Shown: positions 42,679 through 55,240, counted from the first letter of the stretch. The stretch is 64,000 nt of DNA from Bombyx mori (GCF_030269925.1 NC_085133.1:9196001-9260000); one strand, 5' to 3'. Numbers and translations are program-made. The notes: generated from the letters alone by a model not told the origin.

Positions 42679-42888
42679 CTAGCGACCCGCCCTCGCTTCG
42701 CTTCGGAAACTATAATTTATTATTGATTTCTCCACTATTTAATGGATGTTATTATACATATAAACCTGCCTTTTTAATCACTCTATCTATTAAAGAAAGC
42801 CGCATCAAAATCCGTTCCGTAGTTTTAAAGATTTAAGCATATTTAGGGACAGAGAAAGCGACTTTGTTTTATACTATGTATATAGTGA
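42679..42888 (-). mobile_element. Helitron-like non-autonomous element, copy 4
   Basis: 210 bp on the minus strand, same A-TC...CTAG-T borders. The hAT element lies 13 bp beyond its 5' end. Confidence 0.75.
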
Positions 42889-42908
42889 TAATGTGTTTCA
42901 GTTAGGTG

Positions 42909-43473
42909 CAGGGCCGGATTTAAACTTAATGCCGCTCCTGGGCACCGAAAAAAAATCCGCCCCAATACTGGAATTTTACATAAACTTATAGTTTATGTAT
43001 TTTAATTTTCAAAATTAAAATAAGTAATTTATAGCGGAAAATTTATCATATGTCATATATTGCAAAAATATAAATAAATATTAGTTTTTTTTTCTAACAA
43101 TTATAAATTTTGACTAAGGTGACTCATAATTATCATATTACATTTTAAAAAAAACTAATTAAGTTTCTTTAATTACAGAAAATATAAAAACCGATTATGA
43201 TTTTAAATCTCCAAGGAAATAAATTTATTAAATCATTTTGGTTATTAATTTTTATAAAAAAGTGGCAAAATTATAATTCACAAATGATGGACGAATTGAA
43301 TTTCTTGAATTATCAATTAAAAAGGAAATTATTAATTATTAGAATTAATTAATTATATTGAGAAATCTTGTGATAAGACTAAAAAAAAATTATTTTTTTT
43401 AAGTTTTGCCGCCCTAAAAAATTTGCCGCCCTGGGCACTTGCCCCGACTGCCCCTAGTGTAAATCCACCACTG
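42909..43473. mobile_element. Non-autonomous hAT element
   Basis: A 565-bp element with imperfect TIRs (CAGGGCCGGATTTA and, from the other end, CAGTGGTGGATTTA). It is flanked by an 8-bp target duplication, GTTAGGTG at 42901-42908 and ATTAGGTG at 43474-43481, with one mismatch. TIR start and 8-bp duplication are hAT hallmarks. The inside is AT-rich and non-coding. Confidence 0.85.
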
Positions 43474-44569
43474 ATTAGGTGGAATAACCATCGTACACTA
43501 TAACCAGATTTTCGACAAAATCAGAGTTGGCGCCGGCAATGTCTGTGTATTCCGGTAACTAAACACTAACTAAACAACCACGCAGATAGAAGGTGAACTT
43601 ATCTGTCCATTGGCATCAACAAAAAGCCGACCTACAGAGTTCTGTTACAAAAACATGTCTCCTTGAAATAAACATAATATACAAGACAATTAATAATACT
43701 TGAAAACGAAGTTCATTTTAATTTGGTCACTCCCTAAGTCTCTTACGTACCACTACTCTCTTTCCTCGTTCAATAACTTCCTCCTCTTCCATTTTATTAA
43801 TCATGCGGCATCGTAGAAAGTAAGAGTACTACTGAAAACCTAATTAGCTTAAAATACCCTTGAATAATTGTCGTGTTTGTTGAAGATATCAGATTATCAT
43901 ACAGTGGTCTGTTTGTTTAAGATAATATTGGGAAGAGTCTTGTTTCAGCGAGGTAATTAATTCTCTTTTTGATTCTTCTAAAAATTTTTCTCATGTGATA
44001 TTTTTTCCTGGAATCAGTTCCCACAGCACCATTTTCAAATTATTAATTTAAGGATTGAGTACGTATCAAACGTATTGCTACAACTACCTAAAATTACTTG
44101 CAATTTTCGGAAGCGGTCTCCTAACCCAGTATATAAAAATAATACTCATAGTATCAGTCAGACTCAAAGTCAGATTCTTCACTGAATATAGTCTATTTCA
44201 CTATACATTAAGAATATGGATATATCTTAGCCTTTAACCGCTGCTACTTCATTCTTGTACTGTATCTCTCGCAGTAGGGATATTTCTTTCAAACTAAATT
44301 CTCATCTCCCAAAATTTTCCCGATGCTGGCTCCCACGATTCGGGCTAATTTTATCGTTGATAGGGCGTGTAATAAGTCCGCGCGAAGAGGTACCATTACA
44401 TATTTCTGTTTCAAAATAATTCAAAGTATTCGCGCGCTTCTCCCTTGAGTGTAAATTACAATAATACATATAATAATATATTAATTAATGAAAATAATAT
44501 GTGAATATTTATTTTATATAACGGTGTTTCGTGCCCATCTAGTTTTTGAAGTCAATTGTTACTATTTTT

Positions 44570-44720
44570 TCCCTACCTAACCATTGGTCCCAGCAAGAGC
44601 GGTCAGTGCTTGTCTGAATCTATCATCAAATAGGAATCACGATCCAGATCTGAGAGGATCTGGCGAAAAACTGAGTGAGTTGTATCTATGGGCTAGTTCG
44701 CAAGTCGAACTCTTCATCTT
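44570..44720 (-). mobile_element. LINE-like 3' tail, family A, diverged
   Basis: TTTCCCTACCTAACC through GAGGATCTGGCGAAAAACTG, many substitutions. Confidence 0.45.
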
Positions 44721-44733
44721 AATCGACGATTAA

Positions 44734-44952
44734 GATGAAATCGAGAGCTTTATCTGTGCGATCGCTATCAATTCGAAAATCAACACTTTGAGCAAACTAG
44801 ACGAATACAAAAACAAAAATACGTTTGAAGAAGTTGAAGGATCCACTCCGTTTCCGGCAGTTCGCGAGGTCTTATACGAACATTTATGCAGAATGTTTTC
44901 CGGAGCTCCCAGAAAAGTTGCCAAACTTATGTCCACGCTTAGTATGCGTTGA
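44734..44952 (+). other. Short open segment of unknown nature
   Basis: After an in-frame TAA, 72 codons stay open to TGA, reading LDEYKNKNTFEEVEGSTPFP, REVLYEHLCRMFSGAPRK and LMSTLSMR. It directly follows a LINE tail (44570-44720). The opposite strand (45105 to 44884) also has an open frame starting MNITKNLRIFVISFFSFNHC, which looks like a signal peptide. Only one strand, or neither, is likely to be coding. Confidence 0.2.
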
Positions 44953-45216
44953 GGCCAAATAAATAACCGTAAGAGTCGAGGCTACTTCGGCTAAATTAAC
45001 CTCATTGTTTCCATAAGTGTTGTTTGCACATGACAAGATATTGAAACAATGATTAAACGAAAAAAATGAAATAACGAAAATACGTAAATTTTTAGTGATA
45101 TTCATAGTTTCTCATAAATTATTAGATAAATAACTTAAGAGAGTGCCATCTTGCTAGAGCGCCTGCCTTCAATGGACAGGCATATATAAGGTCTGAACAC
45201 AAAATCGGTATTAGGC

Positions 45217-45402
45217 CGACTGAATTTCTCGTCGGATCTTCTCAGCGAGTAGCGTTTCCGATCCGGTGGTAGATTCTACGAAGCACTACCCTTGCTAGGG
45301 TAAGTGTTAGCAACACTCCAGTTTGAGCTCCGTGAGCTCACCTACTACTTAAGGTTACGCTGATATGGCCTGTCAAGGCTATCAGCTTAGGTAGGGAAAA
45401 CA
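45217..45402 (+). mobile_element. LINE-like 3' tail, family A
   Basis: TTTCTCGTCGGATCTTCTC to CTTAGGTAGGGAAAA. Confidence 0.5.
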
Positions 45403-45561
45403 ATCGGCATTAGTTGTAAACAAAAAGGCTAGCCCGACCGAGTTATTTATTGGCGGACCGGGTTTTATTTTGTAAGCGGTGTTAAGGATAACGACTTTTC
45501 ATATTCCAAGTAGCAGGTTCTGATGAGTTCAATTTGAATTATCAAAAGACATCGAAGGTTG

Positions 45562-45675
45562 GACGGCAGCGGCTTGGCTCTGCCCCTGGGATTGTTGACG
45601 TCCATGAGTGACGGTAACCACTCACCATCAGGTGGGCCATATGCTCGGCTGCCTACAAAGGCAATAAAAAAATAT
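45562..45675 (+). mobile_element. CR1-like LINE 3' tail
   Basis: GGCAGCGGCTTGGCTCTGCC to CTACAAAGGCAATAAAAAAA. Confidence 0.65.
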
Positions 45676-46036
45676 AGTTTAAAATAACTAAAAAAATACG
45701 CTTTTATAGAAAATCCAACTAAGAAATATATATTTTTTCTAATAAATTTGAATTAAAAATAGTGCTTTTCAGGATATTATCAAAATAATCCTTCTACTCT
45801 TATCTGTTTATAAAATATTTATAACGATTGATATCATGCACACCACGCTTTTTTTACAATAAAATAATTTTTTTTAGTTGAATTTTTTTTTTTTTAAATA
45901 TTGAATTGTCATCGGTCCTTAATAAGTATTCCAAATTTCGAGTTAATCAGACGTTTTGAAGGGGGTCAAAATCATGTTCAAAGATTCCGTTATATGCTAA
46001 CACACATACGTCTGACGCTAATAAAAGCGTATTAAA
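45675..46036. mobile_element. AATACGCTTTTAT family, about 360 bp copy
   Basis: Starts AATACGCTTTTATAG after an A-rich lead and ends GCTAATAAAAGCGTATT, so both inverted ends are visible. Non-coding. Confidence 0.6.
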
Positions 46037-46534
46037 AAAGCTTAAGACTAAACAAAGGCGAGAACGATAGAAGAAAACTAAAAGACAAGGTTAATCATTT
46101 GGTGTAAGGCAAGCATCTAGTTTACATCGCGCATCGTACAAAATAATCACCGTCACATGACTTTAAGCCTTCACGATCTTGAAATTTTCATTGTCAAGCC
46201 AGTCAAAATATATTATTACCGGTTCGACGGGGAAAAGTATGTTCCAAACGTATCCAAATATATATATTTAACAAATTTATTGTTTTGTTTCAAGGGTGAC
46301 CCCAGAATATAAACATGCATTAAAGAAATCTGGTTTAATTAACTGTCTTCTTGACCTACCTCACTAATATGGTTGAGATCATGAACTTATTGCAAGTTTT
46401 TTTTTGTTTAATTTATGCCAAAGTAAACCTTCCGATAATATAGGTAAGTGAACAATGTATTTTTTTTCTATATTTACAGGTTTTTTTGGTTAGCAAAATT
46501 TAAGCTTAGGCTTTTTTGCTTCTACCATCACGTT

Positions 46535-46762
46535 GTTTTTTTTTATTGCTTAGATGGGTGTACGAGTGTATGGTCCACCTGGTGTTAAGAGGTTACCGGA
46601 GCCCATAGACATTTACAACGTAAATGCCCGCACCCACCTCTGCCATGAGTTCTAAGATCTCAGTATAGTTGCCCCGCCCTTCAAACCGAAACGCATTACT
46701 GCTTCAAGGCAGATTTAGGCAGGGTGACGGTACTTAACCGTGAAGACTCACAAGACGTTCTG
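46535..46762 (-). mobile_element. Bm1 SINE, 3' module
   Basis: Poly(T)-ATTGCTTAGATGGGTG to CACAAGACGTTCTG. Confidence 0.82.
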
Positions 46763-47232
46763 TTTGTTTCTAAACAAAGACCATTTCGGTCTGCAAGCTC
46801 CACAAGCTTCCGTATACGTCCATACTAAAAGCCTCCTCACATTATGTCCTACCTAAATTCCTAATTTGAGCTCTGATTGTATGTGCGCGCATAGAGCACT
46901 CTCATAATGTCATTTCTAGGGCGAGATACATTGTTCGTATAAAAAATTAGCCATTATTTCAAAGCAACCAATTCGCTACAAGCTTGTCTATGCCACAGCC
47001 GTTCAGAAGGAACATTGTTCAATTTTCGAACGTCGAACGAGCTTGGACTGTATTTATTGTTTTGAGATATTTATTGTACCTTTATATGACAAATTAAAGA
47101 CTTAATATAAGAGAAATATAAAATTGATGCGTTGGATTTGGCGACTGGATTTGAAAGAGAAAAAGTGTCATGGCGGACGTCGCTCGCTCACATTTTGACA
47201 TTCAGAAACTAAACAAAGATATATTTAATTAC

Positions 47233-47730
47233 TAGCTGACCCGGCAGACTTCGTAGTGCCTCAATCGACAAATAAAATACCTAAACTTTTGTATAAAATA
47301 AACTTAAAACAAACAAAAGGGGACACATTTACTGGTGGTAGGACCTCTTGTGAGTCCGCACGGGTAGGTACCACCACCCCACCCATTTCTGCCGTGAAGC
47401 AGTAATGCGTTTCGGTTTGAAGGGTGGGGCAGCCGTCGTTACTTTACTGAGATCTTTGAACCTATATCTCAAGGTGTGTGGCGCATTTACGTTGTAGATG
47501 TCTATGGGTTCCAGTAACCACTTAACACCAGGTGGGCTGTGAGCTCGTCCACATACCTAGGCAATAAAAAAAAAACATCAAAGGAAAAACAAAATTGTTA
47601 TTTTTATTTCATTCCGAGCATTTTCATGTTTATCTACCTTTTAAACCTTCTCTGGACTTCCACAAATAATCCGTTCTCGAGTTTTAGCGAGACTAACGAA
47701 CAGCAATTCATTTTTATATATATAGATAGA
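47233..47730 (-). mobile_element. H2 element carrying a nested SINE
   Basis: ACTAGCTGACCCGGCAGAC at one end, AGCAATTCATTTTTATATAT at the other. It is split at GACACAT by the Bm1 module at 47329-47574. Confidence 0.6.
47329..47574 (+). mobile_element. Bm1 SINE, 3' module with target duplication
   Basis: Starts TTACTGGTGGTAGG, ends in poly(A), flanked by ACAT at 47325-47328 and 47575-47578. The empty site is visible at 21181-21195. Confidence 0.88.
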
Positions 47731-48313
47731 TAGATAAAAAACGGGCACAGAAGTCATTTTGCAGTCTGTGCGCAGCGTTTTCACTGGGTCAAATAAAATT
47801 CCTCTATTGTATGTGCAAATAAAAACCCACAAATTTCGTAAGCTCCAAAATCAATATTTAAGCGACTATTTCGTGCGGTTTACCCCACTATCTTAATAAC
47901 GGCTATCTCAAACAACGAAGAGAGCATATATGAGATAGGATTAACTGAATTTACAGCACTTAATGTAATCTCTTAAATCCTTCGAAGCGTTTAGATAAAA
48001 AGTAAACATTGAATCTATATCGAAGGTTAATTAAGGTATTCGAATTATCCAGAAAATAAGGCCCCGAATCAAGAATCAATTGCATGGGTCTATTGATACC
48101 TCTAACGATTTAGGTCATCTTCGAAGGGGATGTCATTGTACGAACTCAATTAGAACTTTCAATTGTTTTTATATTAAATTCAATCATTTGTTTCGAACAC
48201 GCGTAGTAATGTACATACGAACTCAAACAAACATTCCATTACTTTACTACAATTACAGCGATTATCACAATAACGAGGATTAAGAAGTAAATAATCCAAG
48301 TTCTTTTTAATCT

Positions 48314-48553
48314 ACTGGTGGTAGGACCTCTTGTGAGTTCGCACGGGTAGGTACCACCACCCCGCCCATTTCTGCCGTGAAGCAGTAATGCGTTTCGGTT
48401 TGAAGGGTGGGACAGCCGTGTAACTATACTGAGCCCTTGGAACTTATATCTCAAGGTGGGTGGCGTATTTACGTTGTAGATGTCTATGGGCTCCAGTAAC
48501 CACTTAACACTAGGTTGGCTGTGAGCTCGTCCACCCAACTAAGCAATAAAAAA
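48314..48553 (+). mobile_element. Bm1 SINE, 3' module
   Basis: Starts ACTGGTGGTAGGACC, ends AAGCAATAAAAAATAAATAA. Confidence 0.87.
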
Positions 48554-49213
48554 TAAATAAATAAATATTATTGATTCTGTCGGTGGATGAGTGAGTAGAT
48601 GTGAGCTCACGGACTGCCTGTTTTAGGTGGTCACCGTAGCTCAAAGACATCTGTAGGTGAAATTTCGCCTTAAGATGTATGATACTGCTTCACACCAGGT
48701 ATGAGCAGGATAATGGTACCTGCTGGAGTGAGCTCACAATACGATTGTTTGGTTAATTATTTTAAAATAAGTAAATATGAAGAAACATGACATATTATCC
48801 CAAACTCGAGGAGTTTGGTTTGGGCAGCGGCAAAGCAGAATACTAAACTGACATCGCGAGTTGAAATTTATCAGACCAGAACTCGTAGAGGTTATATTAT
48901 ATTAGATAAGATGACTATATTATAATCATATATACAGTCATATTATATTATTAACTTATCGCCATAGTCCCGATATCAGTTAGGAATATAAAAAAAGAAA
49001 CCGTATTGCAGAATAGTAATAATATTTAAGAGACGACAATTGGCGTCCAATTAACTGTTCTTAAAAAAGCAAACACGAACAGAAATGGACATTGTATTAC
49101 AAATTAGGAGTCGAACACTGACTTAGTCCTGAAACAGCGGATCATATCTAGTACAAAACAAAAGAAAATACTCCAATTGATTAATACGACGAACACACTC
49201 ATAAATAAATTAC

Positions 49214-49389
49214 CTGAAACTTTTGAAGTTGCCACGTTCGCAAAATCTAAACAGCATTCAACATATAGTTTCCCACATCTATCACCACCGAATAATCTTT
49301 TAAAATCACTAAGTAAACTGTTTATTATCACATTATCACGGGACACCGCGAAATCAAATACAAGCACATCCCCTCTCAGGAAAACGAGA
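49214..49389 (-). CDS. Candidate internal exon of unknown gene
   Basis: Acceptor GATATTCAG and donor GTAATT bound a 176-nt open segment, phase 1 at both ends. It reads LVFLRGDVLVFDFAVSRDNV, then SDFKRLFGGDRCGKLYVECC and DFANVATSKVS. No family is recognised and no neighbouring exon was found, so chance is a real alternative. Confidence 0.25.
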
Positions 49390-49634
49390 CTGAATATCTA
49401 AAAATATCCGATGCCCACGCGTACACGTAGTACGCGTATAATTGATGAGGACTTTAATTAATTGCGACAAAACGGAACGTTTATTATTTGATTCGGTTCG
49501 AGGCTGTAATCACTTATCGTTACTGGTTCTCTCTCGAGATTGTACTGAGGAGGACGCGTTTGGGGACCGTCGGTGCTGCCAGGAGTCTCTTAGTCGAGAA
49601 GATCTAGCCGAGATAGGGCATGTGTGTTCTTCTC

Positions 49635-49822
49635 CCACTGAGTTTCTCGTCGGATCTTCTCAGGTGGTCGCGATTCCGATCCGGTGGTAGATTCTGCGAA
49701 GCACCGCTCTTGCTGGGGCTAGTGTTAATAAATTCTTTAGTTTGAACCTGTGAGCTCACCTACCCCTCCGCGCGTAGCTAGAATAGCCCCTTTAAGCTGC
49801 CAGGGAATAGGTAGGGGGAAAA
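49635..49822 (+). mobile_element. LINE-like 3' tail, family A
   Basis: GAGTTTCTCGTCGGATCTTC to ATAGGTAGGGGGAAAAA. Confidence 0.5.
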
Positions 49823-50129
49823 AGGCAGAGCGTTGCTGACGTCCTTGATCAATATTGACCATGCATCAGTATATGAGTCGTATGCTTGACTATCTTCCGA
49901 GGTAATCAACGTTAACGTTAGTATTGAAAGAATAAAAAGCCTAGAATATGCTATATGCGTAGCTATAATGATAACCAAACCAAGAAACCTTTTAAAGAAA
50001 AATCAAGAGTTGATTCTTGTGATATTCATGAATAAAAACAGCCCACTCAACTCTCGTAACTGAAGAAAATACTTAAATATTTGCTATTTTTTAATTTAAA
50101 TCAAAACAAAACTGCACTAAAATATAATT

Positions 50130-50345
50130 GTAGAAGGGAGATGCATGTGACTAGGAGATGTATGGAAATAGTAGTGCAAGGTAGAGGGGGAAGAGGTCGA
50201 CCGAAGAAGACAAGGATGGAGTGTGTGAATGACGATATGAAAGAAAGAGGAGTGAGTGTTGAGATGACGGCTGATAGAGAAGAATTGAATAGCAAAATTC
50301 GCTGTGCCGACCCCACCTAGTGGGATAAGGTGGAGACAAAGAAGA
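50130..50345 (+). pseudogene. Non-LTR retrotransposon ORF, C-terminal remnant
   Basis: The plus strand reads GRGGRGRPKKTRMECVNDDM and RCADPT then stop, typical of LINE C-termini. A decayed relative is at 54040-54265 (GCGCCGACCCCATTTAG). Confidence 0.6.
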
Positions 50346-50902
50346 AGAAAACAAAACTACTAAAAATATTTTACATTACAAAATAAATGGATTTTATTAT
50401 CTGCCCGTATTGAGGGCACACGGTGGCGCCACGAGAGTTCTAATACGCAAATTTGGATTAGATACAACGGCGCATTGATATCTCGATCAACAAAAACGTG
50501 TAATCCGTCGAACGCCCAAATAACCTTAGCGAAATCGGTCCGAAAACACCGAACGATTCCACTGGACATATTGGGCACGACTTGATAACCGAAAAATAAA
50601 AAAAAACTGTAAAGATAATTTTCATGTATTTTATTCGCGCAAACAATAGATTGCTGGTGCGATCCTTGTAATACAATTGAATGTCTTGTTTACAAGTGTT
50701 ATTCGCTCATATCAATCTAGGTCGACCGGTAGCGAAAATTTATATCATTGTAATACATACATTTTTTTTTTAAATAAGGGTATCAGCGTTCACAAAATAT
50801 ACCTATAGTTCAGTATATGATTCAGTGGTAGATAAATCGAGTGGGTATTATGAGTTTACAAGAGTAGGTACCACCATATTAATTGCTGTGAAGCCGTCAT
50901 CC

Positions 50903-51170
50903 TTATTGCTTAGATGGGTGGACGAAGTCACAACCAATGTGGTGGTACCTACACTTGCGCAAATAAAAAATTTGTAATTACGCAAATTATAATTTTGCGG
51001 GTTTGATTTTTATTACACGATGTTATTCCTTCACCGTGGAAGTCAATCGTGAACATTTGATAAATACGTATTTCATTAGAAAAATTGGTACCCGTCTGCA
51101 GGATTCGAACACCGTTGCATCTATAGATACGAATGCACCGGACGTCTTATCTTTTAAGCCACGACGACTT
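50903..51170 (-). mobile_element. Bm1 SINE with internal deletion
   Basis: A short tail part (50903-50965) is joined to the head half 50975-51170, ending AAGCCACGACGACTT. Confidence 0.82.
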
Positions 51171-51720
51171 ATTTAAAGTTACTATATTATTATTATTATA
51201 ATTTTTACCTATATAGGTCGATCAACATTACAATAGTATTATTGTCTGATACCTATACCATGAACATCACGGCTACGGCATACAAAGATATCGTTCAAAA
51301 TTCACACCAGCCACAGTTAATCTTGCCGCGCTAACAGTTTCAACAAACATGAATGTCTTCAGAGATTGCGCAATTTCAACACACATGTGAATCAATGCTG
51401 CCATGCCCTAATATGCGAGACACGACGCGATATAAGCTTGCAATTCGAGATTCGAATTAATATTCGCATCGGTATGTTGGCACGACTGTCTGTCAAACAA
51501 TATTAGGGCTAGCTTTATTTTTTTCTATTCCCACGTATCGCCGCCTATTGCTTTAAATGACTGAAGACGGAGTAGAATAATAGTTCGAAATCAAAAACAA
51601 CTAAATTCACCGTTGTTGATTACAGATAGAAATAAACAAACATTGGAATTAATAACGCGGTTTTGTTGGCTTCATTTTCGTGTAACATATGATTTTTACC
51701 AGCTTAGAGACAAAAAAAAA

Positions 51721-51957
51721 TTATTGCTTAAATGGGTGGACGAGCTCACAGCCCACCTGTTGTTAAGTGGTTACTGGAGCCCATAGACATCTACAACGAA
51801 AATGCCACCACCCACCTTGAGATACCAATTCTAAGGTCTCTGTGTAGTAACAACGGCTGCCCAACGCTTCAAACCGAAACGCATTACTGCTTCCCGGCAG
51901 AAATAGGCGGGGTGGGGGTACCTACCCGTGCGGACTCACAAGAGGTCCTACCACCAA
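51721..51957 (-). mobile_element. Bm1 SINE, 3' module
   Basis: ATTGCTTAAATGGGTGGACG to CCTACCACCA. The usual poly(T) is replaced by a run of A on the left. Confidence 0.85.
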
Positions 51958-52584
51958 CACCTTCCGAACAACAACATTCAAATCGTCGGTCTGCCAAGCG
52001 ATATCACCCGTTCGGTGAAAGATCATCCCTTTCTTCCTTAAGCCTCCCAATAGAACCGTAAAAGACATTAAAATCGGTTCACCTAGAAAAAGGTTCTTAG
52101 GTAACACACTTAAAAAAATACAATCTAATTAATAACCTCCTTCTTTTTAAATTTGGTTAAAAAATACAGCACACCTTGAGATATTGTTATCATATCAGCA
52201 CGCGAGATCAGAAACAATAAATCACAAGACAAATACTTATTTAATGAGCAACATTTAACTACTGTGTTTAACGCATAACAATAGTGTAGAATAGTGTAGA
52301 ATAGTTTGTGCGTTGATTACTAAGATAATACTGATTTTTTTATAACTGAAGTTTGGGAGAGACGAGGTTATCGGTCTTAAGGGCTTACTGAAAATTCATT
52401 TTGTCAGTGTTTTTTAGAATTTGGCCGAAGTCTCAAATGAGCGGGAAGGTAGGTATGTGGCAGAAATATGCGGTATAAGTACTGCCCATTATCTTGGGAC
52501 TCGACATGATGTCTCAAGGCATGTCAGGTGGAAACATTAAAGCTGTGATGTCAATAGACTCTAGTTACCGCTTAATATCCGGCA

Positions 52585-52862
52585 TGCCATAGTTAAGTAC
52601 GCCAAGAGCGTGTTATGAACTTCTTCGGACACATCATGCGGTCTCCCAGACATGAATTATGGAAGCTCATAATTTGGGTCGTATAGAAGGCATGCGCGCC
52701 GTGGACATAACACCAGCCAGATGGTCAGATCTGGTTAAGAGAGCGGATAGTGGTAGTCTATACCATGCGGTTCATGCCACCTATGACGGAACGCTGTGGA
52801 GGAAAGTCATACGCGATCTTCAGCAGTTAAAGAACAATGAAGTAGAGAAGAGAAATGGCTAA
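52585..52862 (+). pseudogene. Non-LTR retrotransposon ORF, C-terminal remnant, frameshifted
   Basis: One frame gives RVMNFFGHIMRSPRHELWKL, another continues RIEGMRAVDITPARWSDLVK and ATYDGTLWRKVIRDL. The pattern FFGHIxR..PxRWSD..WRxVI is the C-terminus of RTE/CR1-class LINEs. A frameshift near 52650 breaks it. Confidence 0.65.
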
Positions 52863-53700
52863 GTTTACACCTTTACGCCATATATGAGGCCATCAGCGTA
52901 AAAGTGGCCTAACACAAAATTTTTCAAAATTGCTACTTCAAAATTGCAAAATTTTTACGCAAAACCGGCCTATCCTCAGTTTCAGCGATAGATAACAAAT
53001 GGCTTTGTAAACATTATTTTCGCGCGTCTTGTTTTTCCCTACGAAGCAGTGTAATGGCATTAAGTCCGCCTTTATACTTTCTAGTATATGAAGTTATAAA
53101 AAAAAAAAAAAAAAAAGTAAATTCAGACCTCGATATCTCCATACTAACTATGGTAAGCTTAGGCCACTTTTCCGTTGACGGCCTCCTAAAAATGTGTTTG
53201 CTCAATACCTGGAAACGGAGGAAGAATTTGTTGAGTTCTAATGGTTCTTAGTTCTTGTGCCCCTCGTCACTAAGTAACACAGGAAGAATCATCTTCAGAC
53301 TTAAAACGATATAAATACGGAAGAATTGTTTTGAATTTACTTAAAAGAACATATTTTATTAACAAATTGAACCGGTCACGAGACAGATTTGGTTGCACGC
53401 TACGCTCTATCTGGACGGTGACCGGTAAGCTTATTGTAAAAACCGTTAATTATATTTTCAAATTTGTTGTTAAAGATTTTAAAAAATATTAGTCAAATTC
53501 AAAAGTCTTTTTTGTATTAATTTAATAGGATTATAGTCACTCATCACATGAAAGACGAATCTTGGTTTTTTATTATTTATAATTTAGGTGGACGAGCTCA
53601 AGTTATTAATTAGTATGGATGTTTCAGGTGTTATCTTAATTGCGTTGTCGTATTGTATGGATCAAAGCGCTAGGCTACTTATTCTGTTGGAATACTTTTT

Positions 53701-53942
53701 ACTGGTGGTAGGACCTCTTGTGAGTCCGCACGGGTACGTACCACCGCTCCGCCTATTTCTACCGTTAAGCAGTAATGCGTTTCGGTTTGAAGGGTGGGGC
53801 AGCCGTTGTAACTATACTGAAACCTTAAAACTTATATCTCAAGGTGGGTGGCACGTTGTAGATTTCTATGGGCTCCAGTAACCACTTAACACCAGATGGG
53901 CTGTAAGTTCGTCCACCCATCTAAGAAATAAAAAAAAAAAAA
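53701..53942 (+). mobile_element. Bm1 SINE, 3' module
   Basis: Starts ACTGGTGGTAGGACC and ends in a long poly(A). Confidence 0.87.
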
Positions 53943-54039
53943 TGCTGGTTATGGAAAGAACCCTTGCAGCTGCAATGAGAACGTTGAGGTCGATTTTTAC
54001 ATAAAAGGAAGTCTGAAGCTAGCGCCAATGACAAAGAAA

Positions 54040-54265
54040 ATAAAAAGAGAAAGGTTATCATAGTATGGGTATGTTACGCCAAGAGAGAACGATCATGAGT
54101 CCAAAAAAACTTGAGTATGAAAGTAGATGGTAATGTGAGGAGGGGATGTTCTAAAAAGGCTTGAAAAAGGATGTGAGGACAGAGATGACGTATGATAGGC
54201 AGAATGGAAAAAACATATACTGCGCCGACCCCATTTAGATTAGGGTATGGCAAAGAAGGACAAGA
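54040..54265 (+). pseudogene. Decayed non-LTR retrotransposon 3' end
   Basis: Aligns by eye with 50130-50345 at the RCADP end (TGCGCCGACCCCATTTAG, GGCAAAGAAGGAC) but carries stops and frameshifts. Confidence 0.45.
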
Positions 54266-54384
54266 TAGCGGCGTCGTCTATGGACTCACATAATGCCCCT
54301 TACCATAGGTGAGTAATCTGATGAAGGAAAGTATCTGGCGTTTATCGCATTGCTACGAATTCACTGAACGTCTATACTATATAC

Positions 54385-54778
54385 AAGCGGCCCGCTCCGG
54401 CTCCGCTCGGGTCTTTAACAAAAATTTCAACGATATTTGACGTTGTTTTATTTTTAAAGATAAAAGAACACTTATTGCGGCATAACTATAACAGTTAGAC
54501 ATATGCTGTCGCGACACTTTTTATAAATAATAATGTGTTCTACAAAGTCGTAGTACATTATTTTATTCTATCATCTAATAGAAAATTAAATTATTTATTG
54601 GAGTTTTAGTAAGGATCCCTAATTTTTTTCAAAAAAGATTATAGCCAATATCACTCGGGAATAGTGTAACTTCCAAACAGTGAAAGAATTTTTCAAATCG
54701 GTTCAGTAGTTTCGGAGCCTATTCAATACAAACAAACAAACAAATGTTTCCTCTTTATAATATTAGCATAGAAGTATC
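54385..54778 (+). mobile_element. RTE-like repeat, copy 2
   Basis: Starts GCGGCCCGCTCCGGCTCCGC and ends CCTCTTTATAATATTAGCAT; shorter than the copy at 41097-41562 by an internal deletion. Confidence 0.5.
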
Positions 54779-55240
54779 GATTATAATATTATATTAGTAT
54801 AGATATCGTTCCTCGGAAACTTTGGTTGAAACAGAAATTCGCTAAAACCGACCATACCCTACTAAAAACTCTGTGGAAGTCAAGATCATTAACCACTTAA
54901 TCGGAACACGAGTCCAGCAATTATGCGTAATTTACCCGGGTTCGCGTTATACGAGAATTCTTGCTGTGACAAATTGTAATTTACCTCATTAGACGGGATT
55001 TCCTCTCACTCCCACAGGGTTATGTACACCGCGAGTAAACCACAATTGCGTAATGACAACGGGAGATTTAAAAAGGTGTTGTGTTGCATTTGAAGGACTA
55101 TATTAGGGATGTTTTAAGGATCGCTCTTAAAGAATTTCATGTGCCGAAAGATTGGTCTCTCCTTAAAAAAACCTTAGGCGATCCCAACGCAGAGACTGCA
55201 TAGTACTAACAATGAGTAAATTCCTTTTTGTATTGGTTAG

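Noticed and set aside
51732..52061. 109-codon plus-strand frame starting [20 protein letters not shown]
   Set aside because: Translation of the reversed Bm1 SINE; similar conceptual peptides recur wherever Bm1 occurs.
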